The translations under genes and the position numbers were made by a program. Positions 1-7,589 of a stretch of DNA of 10,749 nucleotides are shown here, one piece after another. A model generated the notes under the pieces. The model was not told where the DNA came from and made no database searches. It saw only the letters and a program-made list of their open reading frames with translations. The DNA lies in contig JAFSTZ010000057.1 in NCBI GenBank assembly GCA_017445525.1, forward strand, positions 1-10,749, given 5' to 3'. Source of the DNA: Eubacterium sp. (GTDB lineage: Bacteria > Bacillota > Clostridia > Lachnospirales > Lachnospiraceae). How positions within the stretch are numbered: position 1 is the stretch's first letter; every line of letters begins with the position of its first letter.

Positions 1-441
1 AGCAGGAACCCCGCCAACAACAGTATCTGCGGCCACATCCTTTGTCACGACCGCTCCGGCCGCTACGACCGCATTATCTCCGATGGTCACTCCGGGTGTG
101 ATCGTGGCATTTGCTCCAATCCAGACATTTTTTCCGATATGAACCGGTGACGGATGAAGTGACTGCCGCTTTTCCGGATCCATATCGTGGTTTAGCGTGG
201 CAATGACAACCCCGTGTCCGATCAGTGCACCGTCATCAATATAGATTCCTCCCTGATCCTGAAACTTGCATCCGGCATTGATGAATACATTTTTCCCAAG
301 TGCGATGTTCTTTCCAAAATCCGTGTAAAATGGCGGAAACAATCCAAACTGCTCATCCACCGGCTTTCCGATCAGCTTAGAAAAAAGCTCGCGCAGTTCC
401 TCAGGCTCATCGCCAGTCCTCCCTTTGACCTTTACAAGCAT
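1..441 (-). CDS. Sugar O-acetyltransferase (left-handed beta-helix, maltose/galactoside acetyltransferase type), 3' partial, start doubtful
   Basis: The minus-strand frame is open from an ATG at 439-441 to the window edge (147 codons, C-terminus missing). It encodes hexapeptide-repeat acyltransferase sequence: [12 protein letters not shown] near residue 35, FQDQGG near 60, the LNHD loop with the presumed catalytic His at about 85, then repeats such as IGKNVWIGA and [19 protein letters not shown], ending in GGVPA. The family transfers acetyl from acetyl-CoA to sugar hydroxyls in the cytoplasm. The first convincing family residues are [11 protein letters not shown] from about residue 13; the roughly 40 N-terminal residues common in relatives are absent. 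The ATG at 441 sits inside the -10 box of a MerR-type promoter, so it should not be in that transcript. The good ribosome site (AAAGGGAGG, 418-426) leads instead to an ATG at 408-410 that is out of frame. Family call is firm; start and intactness are not. Confidence 0.85.
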   Translation of the reverse strand, partial: MLVKVKGRTGDEPEELRELFSKLIGKPVDEQFGLFPPFYTDFGKNIALGKNVFINAGCKFQDQGGIYIDDGALIGHGVVIATLNHDMDPEKRQSLHPSPVHIGKNVWIGANATITPGVTIGDNAVVAAGAVVTKDVAADTVVGGVPA

Positions 442-470
442 TATACAACTTGGAGTGGACTCCAAGTCAA
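440..470 (-). promoter_or_regulatory. MerR-family type promoter/operator
   Basis: On the minus strand the -35 TTGACT (465-470) and -10 TATAAT (440-445) are separated by 19 bp. The spacer and the edge of the -35 hold a perfect inverted repeat, ACTTGGAGT-GG-ACTCCAAGT (448-467). An overlong 19-bp spacer filled by a palindrome is the hallmark of promoters that MerR-family activators untwist. No MerR gene is in the window. The expected transcription start is near 433, inside the reading frame of the acetyltransferase, so this promoter most likely drives that gene or a now altered version of it. Confidence 0.8.
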
Positions 471-481
471 GTGCTTTTTTC

Positions 482-525
482 AAAAAAATAAACCTGAGGC
501 TGCTTACAATAACACCCTCAGGTTT
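482..525 (-). terminator. Rho-independent terminator after the YccF-domain gene
   Basis: A 10-bp stem pairs 490-499 (AAACCTGAGG) with 516-525 (CCTCAGGTTT) around a 16-nt loop. On the minus strand it is followed by A and then seven T (482-488). It lies 26 bp past the stop codon of the YccF-domain gene. The plus-strand side has a weaker TTTGTTTT tail, so it could act in both directions. Confidence 0.85.
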
Positions 526-551
526 GTTTTCTATCTTCCTATGAATCATAT

Positions 552-737
552 TTAACCATCGATGCTGACAATCTCCGCACCAAACGGCATCAAGGATAGC
601 TTCGCCATTTTGAAATGCTGCAGGCCGAACGGAATTCCGAGTATTGTGACGCACCAAAGTAATCCTATCAGGAACCATAGAATCGCGGTTTCAAGTCCAC
701 CGAGCAATATCCATAAGATGTTTCCGATTATTCTCAT
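552..737 (-). CDS. YccF-domain small membrane protein
   Basis: A 61-residue protein made of one YccF domain. The N-terminus reads NILWILLGG, a hydrophobic segment spans about residues 18-35, and the conserved [13 protein letters not shown] turn (here [20 protein letters not shown]) is followed by the PFG motif near residue 51. YccF proteins are inner-membrane proteins of unknown biochemical role. The E. coli protein carries two such domains, whereas short single-domain versions are common in Firmicutes. The start is supported by GGGGAG seven bases upstream of the ATG. It is followed directly by a strong terminator, so it ends its transcript. Nothing links it functionally to the peptide-export genes upstream. 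Confidence 0.85.
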   Translation of the reverse strand: MRIIGNILWILLGGLETAILWFLIGLLWCVTILGIPFGLQHFKMAKLSLMPFGAEIVSIDG

Positions 738-758
738 TCGTTATCTCCCCTGTCTCTA

Positions 759-815
759 TCATTTCTCGCAAATTATCCAATCATAAAACTCGATACGATC
801 ATAATCAAAGAACAC
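759..815 (-). CDS. Possible 18-residue small ORF upstream of the YccF-domain gene
   Basis: A GTG codon at 813-815 opens an 18-codon frame (MFFDYDRIEFYDWIICEK) ending in TGA at 759-761, immediately followed in frame by TAG. A full AAAGGAGG Shine-Dalgarno (820-827) lies 4 nt before the GTG, somewhat closer than ideal. The YccF-domain start codon is 21 bp past its stop, with its own ribosome site. The residues are aromatic and acidic with one Cys, and I recognise no family. It may be a genuine small protein, a leader peptide, or a chance frame next to a leftover ribosome site. Confidence 0.3.
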   Translation of the reverse strand: MFFDYDRIEFYDWIICEK

Positions 816-833
816 GCTGCCTCCTTTGTGGTC

Positions 834-862
834 GTTATAACGCAAAAGCCTCGCTTTCACAA
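834..862 (-). promoter_or_regulatory. Possible promoter for the YccF-domain transcript
   Basis: On the minus strand TTGTGA (857-862) and TATAAC (834-839) are 17 bp apart. The start would fall just before the AAAGGAGG at 820-827. The -35 lies in the loop and edge of the hairpin at 842-872, so terminator and promoter would overlap. Both boxes deviate from consensus. Confidence 0.4.
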
Positions 863-872
863 GGCTTTTTGC
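842..872 (-). terminator. Hairpin terminator after the FN3/BIG2 secreted protein gene
   Basis: The arms GCAAAAGCCT (842-851) and AGGCTTTTTGC (862-872) form a 10-bp stem with one bulged base and a 10-nt loop. It starts 27 bp past the stop of the gene ending at 900. The T stretches are inside the stem and the minus-strand tail is not T-rich, so termination strength is uncertain. Confidence 0.55.
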
Positions 873-899
873 ACGATTATCCTATGTTTTTTCAGGTTT

Positions 900-2744
900 T
901 CACTTAACATTGACGGTAATCTTTTTAAAGATACCGTTCTGGGCGTAGGCATAGATTACGGCTTTGCCTTTTTTCTTGGCTTTTATCTTACCAGAGGATG
1001 AAACAGTCGCCACCTTGGTGTTTGATGACTCATACTGAATCTTTCTATGATCGTTAACTTTTTTCTTTTTGTCCGCCTTGGTGTATTGTGCCTTCAGCGC
1101 GAAACTTTTGCCCTTTTTCAAGGTAAGCTTGCCCTTGTTAGCCTTCTTTGCCACTGTGACAGCTTTCGGGTTAGTGTACGTGCCACCTGTTGTCGCGATG
1201 TGAATCGTCTTAGACGCTTTCAGAATCTTGTTATCCGAGCCCACAGCCACCACGATAAATTTATAATAATTCCCGCTTAACACGTCCTGACCGTTTACCT
1301 GAGTATAGCTAACGGAGGTATTCGTTACCTCGGAGAGCTTCTGATAGGTGTTGAAATTTCCGGTCACAGGATTCTTTCCGCACTTGTTTCCGTAAACCGC
1401 ATATTTGGTAGCTCCGCTCACTTTGTTCCATTTCAATGAAAGGGACTTTGTCGAAACAGAATTCTGCCGTGCCTGCAATGTGCCGAACGTGGAGTTCTTG
1501 ATGTCATTGTCGCTCTCAATCACCTCGGTCAAGTAGCGATATGCCCCGGTCTCATCAGTGTCTGTACCGATTTCCGTAGGCTTGGGAAACAAATCTGCAT
1601 TCAGCTTCAGGACATTAGACCACTCGGAGTAGATATCCGTACCCGGGTCCGATACACTCGTCTTCTGATTCGCATAATATCTGGCTCGAAACTCGATCGG
1701 CGTATCCTTCTTCGCCGGTTGCCCATCAACAATCAAATGTTGCAGAGAGGCCGTGAGATTTCCCGGTTTGATCTCAAAATCCGCATTCTGCAGCTCCGTC
1801 CAATCAGTTGCCCCGTAAGGCTTCGCATAGATATAGATCCGGAAATCACCACCGCGGGCTTTGATCTCCGTAATCTTTGCCGTAAGCTCGTCCGGCACCG
1901 CCAAATCGTAGGTAACAACAGGATAATCATTGGACAATTCTTCCGCCAGAGCCAGATTGGAAATCTGCGGAATCGGCATCGTCTCCGGCGTATAAGGTTT
2001 AAATCCGGCTGTATCCTTACCATAGGCCGCTGTCTCCGACCAGTCGGAAAAGATTGCAGTCCTTGTGTCTTCTTTATCGGTTACAAAGCACCAGCGTACA
2101 CGGACATACACCGTGTGCTTGGAAAAATCAATCGTAAGTGTCGGCTCTCCGTCGACTTTCTTTATCTCATATTGATCCGACTTTAACTGGTTTTTCAGAC
2201 CCGGGTTGTGGCCGTCGCCCACCCAGTCGGTGTTGTCGTCTTTCGGAGAAACGCCACGAAGTATCCACATCTCGTTGGTAGTCTTCGCTCCAACGTCATT
2301 CCCATCCTCTACTACATCCCAAGGTCCGAGTGTGGTATTGCCGTTCTCATCACTACCGTTGGTGAATTGGTTGATATAGGGATAATCCCAATATTTCGTA
2401 TGATGCCATCCGTTTACCTTGTCATCGATTGCCCAGTCCACATCGATATTGACATACAGGTTATCGTAACCGAGAGCATTCAGCGTTGTTTTTTTGTAAT
2501 CCTCATCATCATTTGCCTTGGACATATAAGTCGCTTGATCATCCGCCATGCTCCAGGCTAGATTCATCGTGGTCAGTGAATCTCCTCCCTCAAGCCAGCT
2601 TACAGACACGTTGGAGGGTGCCGCAAGCTTAAATGGCAGATCAGAAGCTGCAGCCTCAGCCTTTCCCGCAACGCTTACACCAACAAAAAGTGTTGCCAGA
2701 AGACATAAACTCATCAAAACAGAAGTTATTCTTTTTACATTCAT
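900..2744 (-). CDS. Secreted protein with FN3-like segments and a C-terminal BIG2 (bacterial Ig-like group 2) domain
   Basis: A 614-residue exported protein. The start chosen is the ATG at 2742-2744, because AAAGGAG lies seven bases upstream; the frame stays open a further 31 codons, but that stretch covers the leader hairpin and promoter. Residues 1 to about 32 are a signal peptide: basic MNVKR, hydrophobic core, then an Ala-rich AEAAA cleavage region. Two FN3-like beta-sandwich segments follow (about 40-240 and 258-380, each ending near a SDWSE or SEWSN strand), then a clearer FN3 domain (about 421-517, with SLSLKWNKVSGATKYAVYG). Residues about 527-614 are Lys-rich and end in a BIG2-type domain (YESSNTKVATVSSSGKIKAKKKGKAVIYA). 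No catalytic motif, LPXTG signal or transmembrane tail is visible. Such proteins usually serve in binding or attachment at the cell surface; the ligand is unknown. It has its own promoter and is preceded by the C1 protease gene. Confidence 0.8.
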   Translation of the reverse strand: MNVKRITSVLMSLCLLATLFVGVSVAGKAEAAASDLPFKLAAPSNVSVSWLEGGDSLTTMNLAWSMADDQATYMSKANDDEDYKKTTLNALGYDNLYVNIDVDWAIDDKVNGWHHTKYWDYPYINQFTNGSDENGNTTLGPWDVVEDGNDVGAKTTNEMWILRGVSPKDDNTDWVGDGHNPGLKNQLKSDQYEIKKVDGEPTLTIDFSKHTVYVRVRWCFVTDKEDTRTAIFSDWSETAAYGKDTAGFKPYTPETMPIPQISNLALAEELSNDYPVVTYDLAVPDELTAKITEIKARGGDFRIYIYAKPYGATDWTELQNADFEIKPGNLTASLQHLIVDGQPAKKDTPIEFRARYYANQKTSVSDPGTDIYSEWSNVLKLNADLFPKPTEIGTDTDETGAYRYLTEVIESDNDIKNSTFGTLQARQNSVSTKSLSLKWNKVSGATKYAVYGNKCGKNPVTGNFNTYQKLSEVTNTSVSYTQVNGQDVLSGNYYKFIVVAVGSDNKILKASKTIHIATTGGTYTNPKAVTVAKKANKGKLTLKKGKSFALKAQYTKADKKKKVNDHRKIQYESSNTKVATVSSSGKIKAKKKGKAVIYAYAQNGIFKKITVNVK

Positions 2745-2774
2745 ACCCATGCTCCTTTCTGCCCGCCAAGGGCG

Positions 2775-2832
2775 AAAAAAATGGATAGTGACTTCCGAAA
2801 GGGGCAAACCTCCCGAAATCACTACCCATTTT
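2775..2832 (-). terminator. Strong leader hairpin with T-tract upstream of the FN3/BIG2 gene
   Basis: Positions 2778-2795 pair with 2815-2832 to give an 18-bp stem with G-T pairs but no mismatch. The 19-nt loop has a further GGG/CCC pairing. On the minus strand the stem ends in seven T (2775-2781), the form of a rho-independent terminator. It lies between the promoter at 2828-2856 and the start codon at 2744. It may act as an attenuator or 5' stabilising hairpin, or stop read-through from the protease gene upstream. Confidence 0.65.
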
Positions 2833-2856
2833 AGCATAAACCGCCTGAAAAATCAA
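2828..2856 (-). promoter_or_regulatory. Sigma-A type promoter for the FN3/BIG2 gene
   Basis: On the minus strand the -35 TTGATT (2851-2856) and -10 TAAAAT (2828-2833) are 17 bp apart, and TGC directly before the -10 gives an extended -10. The predicted start is near 2821, inside the left arm of the leader hairpin, so the message would begin with this hairpin. Confidence 0.65.
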
Positions 2857-2908
2857 GGGTTATTCCGATCCAAAGAAGGATGTCATAATATCCACTGGAT
2901 TAAACTGT

Positions 2909-2951
2909 AAAAAAATAAAAAACGGTGATACCAAGAACTCTATATGATCAC
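2909..2951 (-). terminator. Probable weak terminator after the C1 protease gene
   Basis: Right at the stop codon GTGAT/ATCAC can pair (2925-2929 with 2947-2951). It is followed on the minus strand by CG and two T-runs, T6 A T7 (2909-2922). Alternative pairings with 2961-2975 exist. The stem is short, so the call rests mainly on the long T-tract and its position. Confidence 0.45.
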
Positions 2952-5341
2952 TTCACAACGACCGTGATCGTTTTTGTTTTAGTTTTTTTGCTTGAAGATG
3001 TTTCCTTCGCAGTTATACGGAATCTATACTTACCGGCCGGCGCATTCTTTTTAAGTGTAACAGTCGTACTCTTTATGGTGAGCATATTTTTACCTTTTTT
3101 AGGAGTGCTCACTATACTGAGACTGAGTTTGGCTTTCGGACTTACCTTTACGGTAAACTTATGAGCCTTTTTATTGATCTTCGATCTTTTAATCCTAAGT
3201 GTTACACTTTTCTTTACGGCATTTTTTGAATCGATCTTTATGGTCGCATTTGCTTTATGACCAAATGCCTTGATCGGGAAATTATCGATCTGGAAAGAAT
3301 CCTTTGTAATAGATTCGCCAAACGCCATCTGCATACCGGCTTCGTTCGGCCCCCAAATGGCATCAGAAATATGATCTCTGAGAGTGTTGATATCCACCCA
3401 TTTTTCTCCGTCAGATATAAAACTCTCTCCGGGATTGATAACTCCCTTGATCTTCAATGGTGCCACACCCACTCCTAACGGTATCAGTTCTTTATAAACA
3501 TCACTGTTTTTATCGTCATCGTGGTAGTACTCAGAGATCACAACAGAGTATTTTTCACCCTTTTTAACAGGAACATCTTTTTTCAGTTCGATCCTTTGGT
3601 ATCCGCCGTACAGGAAAATATCTGTACCATCTATTGCCTTTGTTCCCGAAAGAGGATCTGACGGATCCTTGAGGTTAGTATAGATTGCATAATCTACAAA
3701 TGTTCCGGGAGTATTTGTTGCCACCGCGATCGAATACAAACTCGTGCTCTGCTCTGCGGTAAACACGTTAGCCATCTTTGACTTCTGTGTTGAGTCCTCT
3801 TTAAACCCAATTTCATCCATACTCATATAGGTATTCGCGGGAAGCAGATCATACTGAGCTATCGTAGTTTCGCCTATAGCTTTTTGTTCTTTTTCTGAGT
3901 AGAAGCAATATGACTCCGCTCCGCTAACAGACGTATCAAAGTATGAGAGGTAAAAATAACCCGTACCATCAATTCCCCAATCTCTCACTACCTGGCCGTC
4001 AAGTGATCCCCAGCTGTTCTTGATGATAAATGCACCATCTTCCGGAGGGGTACTGCCCTCAACGGTTTTTCCTTCCAGCGTTCTTGTGAAGTTTTCTTTG
4101 GGGTAATTATCATCATAGCCAACTACACAAACCGCATGGTTTGCCTGCTTAAAAGTGTTGGTATACTGTGCCCAATTCTTCGTGTTCATAAATCCTTTAT
4201 CACCGATCACATCACCCGGTCTCGACTGGTCCGCATAATATGATAACACTACTCCATGACCGTTTTTCAATTCGTTTTTTATGCTCCATCTGGTGTCTTC
4301 ATTATTTGTAAAAAGACCTTGTTTGGTGCCGATCGGTGTCTGCATGATACGGCTTTCTTTCATAAGCAGCCTGCTGCCGCCAAGGCGGTATGCAGCGTTC
4401 ACCGGAAGACTCCAATCGTCAAACTTCGCATAGCTTTTTATATCATCATAGCTACCCGGGAGAAGTTTTTCCTCATAAATGCTGTCAAACCATTCTCTGA
4501 AATCCATCCCGTCCTTGTAACCGAGTGCCTTCATCATCGATAACATCTGAGGATCATTCTTTATATACAGATTGTAGAATTCTTTATAATCTGCTTCTTT
4601 TCTGGCTGCCTTCGCCTCATCGGACTCATTTACATCAGTAGTGATCCATCCATGCTTTCCTTTGTACTGATATGGATGATCATCGACAGCATCATAATTT
4701 TTGGCCCAGCCTTTTACAGTATCCATCTCTTTTTTAGGTCCCTGACCGGACATGAAAAAGTTTGAACCACAATTCAAAGTAGTGGCTCCGAAATCATAGC
4801 ATGCGTTGATGTTATCTTTTTCTATTTCTGATGGATCAAATCCCTCTCCGACCTGAGACGACGGGATGACTCCCGATTTCACATCATCCTTAGTGATGCC
4901 GTGATAGTAGTACCATGCGAAATCTTTTTCGGAAAGGTCGATATTTTCATTTTTTGTTCCGGCGGGCGTGCCGAGGTTGTTCTCAAATAAATATGAAATC
5001 TCAGCTGCTGACTGAATACCAAAAGCCCAACAGGTACCGAACGGGTTCTGGAATTTGACCGGAGTTACGTAGTTTTCGCCCTTTCCGTCTCCATCCTTAT
5101 CATAGTCTCGCAGATCAACTTTTGCAGGCAAAACCGATGCTTCTTCCTTCAACTGTTTTTCTACGCTTTTTGACATCGCTTTGCTGTCAGATAAAAAAGC
5201 TATCTTTACTTCCTTAGCCAGCGCATTCTCTACCGGAGAGATCACTCCGGATACAGTGAATCCCATAGCTAAAGAAAGTGCTATAGCTATAGTTCTCTTA
5301 AGTGTTAACACTCTTTTTTCTTTCAAATTCTTATTTATCAT
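2948..5341 (-). CDS. Secreted C1 (papain-like) cysteine peptidase with lectin-like and Ig-like regions
   Basis: A 797-residue secreted protease. Residues 1 to about 42 form a signal peptide (basic KRVLTLKR, hydrophobic core, then NALA-K). The propeptide is very short. The papain-fold domain starts near LPAKVDLRDY (71-80). Q98 and C104 in the motif PVKFQNPFGTCWAFG are the oxyanion Gln and nucleophile, H402 lies in NHAVCVVGYDD, and N442 in IIKNSWGS, so the catalytic residues are complete. About 300 residues separate Cys from His, longer than in papain because of an insert near 180-330. Residues about 490-690 match the lectin-like region found behind clostridial C1 peptidases. The last 100 residues are Lys-rich and Ig-like, ending ITVVVK. 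AAAGGAGGAG stands before the ATG. The gene follows the second ABC gene by 50 bp with no visible terminator, so it probably belongs to the export operon. A role in processing the exported peptide is inference; general protein degradation is equally possible. Confidence 0.9.
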   Translation of the reverse strand: MINKNLKEKRVLTLKRTIAIALSLAMGFTVSGVISPVENALAKEVKIAFLSDSKAMSKSVEKQLKEEASVLPAKVDLRDYDKDGDGKGENYVTPVKFQNPFGTCWAFGIQSAAEISYLFENNLGTPAGTKNENIDLSEKDFAWYYYHGITKDDVKSGVIPSSQVGEGFDPSEIEKDNINACYDFGATTLNCGSNFFMSGQGPKKEMDTVKGWAKNYDAVDDHPYQYKGKHGWITTDVNESDEAKAARKEADYKEFYNLYIKNDPQMLSMMKALGYKDGMDFREWFDSIYEEKLLPGSYDDIKSYAKFDDWSLPVNAAYRLGGSRLLMKESRIMQTPIGTKQGLFTNNEDTRWSIKNELKNGHGVVLSYYADQSRPGDVIGDKGFMNTKNWAQYTNTFKQANHAVCVVGYDDNYPKENFTRTLEGKTVEGSTPPEDGAFIIKNSWGSLDGQVVRDWGIDGTGYFYLSYFDTSVSGAESYCFYSEKEQKAIGETTIAQYDLLPANTYMSMDEIGFKEDSTQKSKMANVFTAEQSTSLYSIAVATNTPGTFVDYAIYTNLKDPSDPLSGTKAIDGTDIFLYGGYQRIELKKDVPVKKGEKYSVVISEYYHDDDKNSDVYKELIPLGVGVAPLKIKGVINPGESFISDGEKWVDINTLRDHISDAIWGPNEAGMQMAFGESITKDSFQIDNFPIKAFGHKANATIKIDSKNAVKKSVTLRIKRSKINKKAHKFTVKVSPKAKLSLSIVSTPKKGKNMLTIKSTTVTLKKNAPAGKYRFRITAKETSSSKKTKTKTITVVVK

Positions 5342-5391
5342 AAACGCTGCTCCTCCTTTTATATATAAATGTTTATTATTATGATACAGAT

Positions 5392-7569
5392 TTACTCCAA
5401 TCGCTGTCTGCGTACCAGCTCAGCGAAAAGGCCGTTTTTGGTGATGAGTTCATCGTAGGTTCCCTCTTCGGCGATAGTCCCTCCGTCCACTACCATGATA
5501 CGATCACAGTTTTTGACAGTAGACAGACGATGCGCTATCACTATACGTGTGCATTTCAACTTCGCCAGAGACTCGGAGACTGTTTTCTGTGTGATATTAT
5601 CGAGAGCTGAGGTTGCCTCGTCCAGCATCAGCACCTTTCGTTTGCTGCATACGGAACGGGCGATGATGATCCTCTGCTTCTGACCACCGGATACTCCGCC
5701 GCTGCCCTCTGAGATCACGGTATGCATGCCCATAGGCATGTTGCGGATATCCTCCGCGATACCGGCGATCTCTGCTGCCCTCCATGCGTCATCCAATGTT
5801 GCCTTTGGCGATCCGATGGTTATGTTATCATAGATCGATCCGCTGATCAGTCCGGCGCTCTGCAAGACAACTCCGATCGTAGTCTTTCTGAATGAACGTG
5901 CGTCGATCTGTGAGAGATCGTGTTTTCCGAAGATCACACTTCCGCGTTCCGGTGTTTCAAAGCCGAGAAGAAGTCGCATGATAGTACTCTTTCCGCATCC
6001 GGATTTACCAACAAAAGCCACATACTCTCCCGACTTTATCCTGAACGACAGATCCTTGAAAAGATAAGGTGTTTTGTCATTGTAACGAAAAGCAACATGG
6101 TTCATCTCAACCGAGCCGCTGAAATCCGTAACGGAAGGACGGCCTTCATCCGTCTCCGGAACTGTCTCAAGGATAGGTGTCAACAGTTCAAACGCCGGCT
6201 TGATCCGGACTGCTATCGGCATCATCGCCACAACCTGTGTCACCGCTGCCGTCAACATACCGAAAGCCGTATTAAATGCCATAAACTCAGCCACCGATAC
6301 TCCGCCGTTTCCGGCTGCATAGTAGATTCCGATGCCGCCAACAAGGCCGATCATCGTCACGATCGCATTTATAGAAAAAAGAAACCACGGTCTGCGATAT
6401 GTCGCCTGCACATAACCGGCATACTCTCCGGCCCACTTTGCAAATGCACGGTTCTCCGCTCCTGCCAGCTTGATCTTCCGGATCCCGCCGAGCATCGAGC
6501 TCACCATGCCGGACAATCTCGTATTTGACGTGAGAGCTTTCTTCTCGTATCTCATGGTAAATACCATGGCGACTACTATAAACCCAACCTGTACAGCTAA
6601 AACTGCCAGTGTCGGAAGCGCCAACGACGGTGCGATGAAAGCGATCTGTATGATATAGATCAGACCGAGGAGCACCGTAAGTCCTCCGCAAAAACACAGC
6701 TGCACCATCTGCTCTACTATCATACTCACCTGCGAGATCCTGCCGGCAAGATCACCGGAAGAAAACTGCCTGTAAAAGCTCGTCGGCATCAATAATGCCC
6801 TGGAATACAACGCAGACTCCGCATATACCGTAAGCTTTTGTGATATACGTCCGATAACCAGATTCCGGTTCATGGTAAACAAAAGAGCTGCTACCGATGC
6901 CCCTGTCAAAAGTGCTGCGATCGGCAGTATCAGTCCCGTATATCCGGACGGGATCACCTCGTCAAAAACTATCTTATTTGCAACTGTCGGAAGCATCCCC
7001 ACAAGTGTAACCAGCAATGCCATCACAAATACCAAAACATAATCCGACATATCAAACGAGCGAACTAAAAATGAAAAGAAATCGGAAAGTGAGAGCTTCC
7101 CACCGGGCAGCGGTCGATAACAGAGGATAGCAGTATCAGTGAACTCCCGGGCTACCTTTTTATTGATACGAACCCTTCTTCCTGCGTTGTAATCAAAGTA
7201 AGCATAGCCGGTCATCCCGTAGGGAAGGATAGCGACAATCTCTCCATTATTCAGCTTCCCGAGCATCGGCCCGAAGTTTTGCTTATACCACTTTCCCTCA
7301 AGCCTTATGTCCCTGAACATAGTTCCGCTCGGCCGGCACATATAGGACAACCGCTCCCTGAAGTCCTCCACATCTTCGGGAACCTCACCCGGTTTTGCTC
7401 CGTTATACTTCAATACGGACTGGATGGCGCCGTTTATCCTTTCGCGCTCATTTTTCTCAAATGAAAGGCGATTGCCGGTCAGACTCCTGGCCAGGTTCTC
7501 GTAGGCATTCTCCGTGTTCTCACGATCCAGCCGCGCTCTTGTTTGAAACTGAGATTCATATTGCTCCAT
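5392..7569 (-). CDS. NHLP-type bacteriocin export ABC transporter, permease/ATPase subunit (ABC2)
   Basis: A 725-residue fusion of membrane and nucleotide-binding domains. Residues 1 to about 165 are a soluble N-terminal region without the C39 catalytic motif. Transmembrane helices follow between about 175 and 450, in the usual exporter arrangement. The ATPase domain begins near 485: Walker A GKSGCGKST (521-529), signature VSGGQ (626-630), Walker B VLMLDE (646-651), H-loop His 680. All ATP-hydrolysis motifs are intact. The family (NHLM_micro_ABC2 type) pairs with a peptidase-bearing partner to export leader peptides of the Nif11 and nitrile-hydratase types. That partner is the next gene upstream, whose stop is 20 bp before this start. 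GGCGGAG lies 5 nt before the ATG. It likely forms a heterodimer with that partner in the cytoplasmic membrane. Confidence 0.9.
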   Translation of the reverse strand: MEQYESQFQTRARLDRENTENAYENLARSLTGNRLSFEKNERERINGAIQSVLKYNGAKPGEVPEDVEDFRERLSYMCRPSGTMFRDIRLEGKWYKQNFGPMLGKLNNGEIVAILPYGMTGYAYFDYNAGRRVRINKKVAREFTDTAILCYRPLPGGKLSLSDFFSFLVRSFDMSDYVLVFVMALLVTLVGMLPTVANKIVFDEVIPSGYTGLILPIAALLTGASVAALLFTMNRNLVIGRISQKLTVYAESALYSRALLMPTSFYRQFSSGDLAGRISQVSMIVEQMVQLCFCGGLTVLLGLIYIIQIAFIAPSLALPTLAVLAVQVGFIVVAMVFTMRYEKKALTSNTRLSGMVSSMLGGIRKIKLAGAENRAFAKWAGEYAGYVQATYRRPWFLFSINAIVTMIGLVGGIGIYYAAGNGGVSVAEFMAFNTAFGMLTAAVTQVVAMMPIAVRIKPAFELLTPILETVPETDEGRPSVTDFSGSVEMNHVAFRYNDKTPYLFKDLSFRIKSGEYVAFVGKSGCGKSTIMRLLLGFETPERGSVIFGKHDLSQIDARSFRKTTIGVVLQSAGLISGSIYDNITIGSPKATLDDAWRAAEIAGIAEDIRNMPMGMHTVISEGSGGVSGGQKQRIIIARSVCSKRKVLMLDEATSALDNITQKTVSESLAKLKCTRIVIAHRLSTVKNCDRIMVVDGGTIAEEGTYDELITKNGLFAELVRRQRLE

Positions 7570-7589
7570 CTATACTCCGCCTTCCAACA

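Noticed and set aside
214..555. Plus-strand open frame of 113 codons
   Set aside because: It runs antisense through the acetyltransferase, the MerR-type promoter and the terminator; it has no ribosome site and no family resemblance.
2801..2810. GGGGCAAACC on the plus strand resembles the first conserved block of the c-di-GMP-I (GEMM) riboswitch
   Set aside because: The second block (GACGCAAAGCC) and the tetraloop-receptor arrangement are absent, there is no plus-strand gene downstream, and the bases are explained as the loop of the leader hairpin.
2745..2837. Upstream extension of the FN3/BIG2 protein to an ATG at 2837
   Set aside because: This stretch contains the promoter -10 and the leader hairpin. 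The signal peptide begins naturally at the ATG at 2744, which has a well-placed ribosome site.
5920..6528. Plus-strand open frame of 202 codons opposite the ABC2 gene
   Set aside because: Its translation is rich in Arg, His, Cys and Ser, typical of an antisense shadow, while the minus frame encodes a clear ABC transporter.
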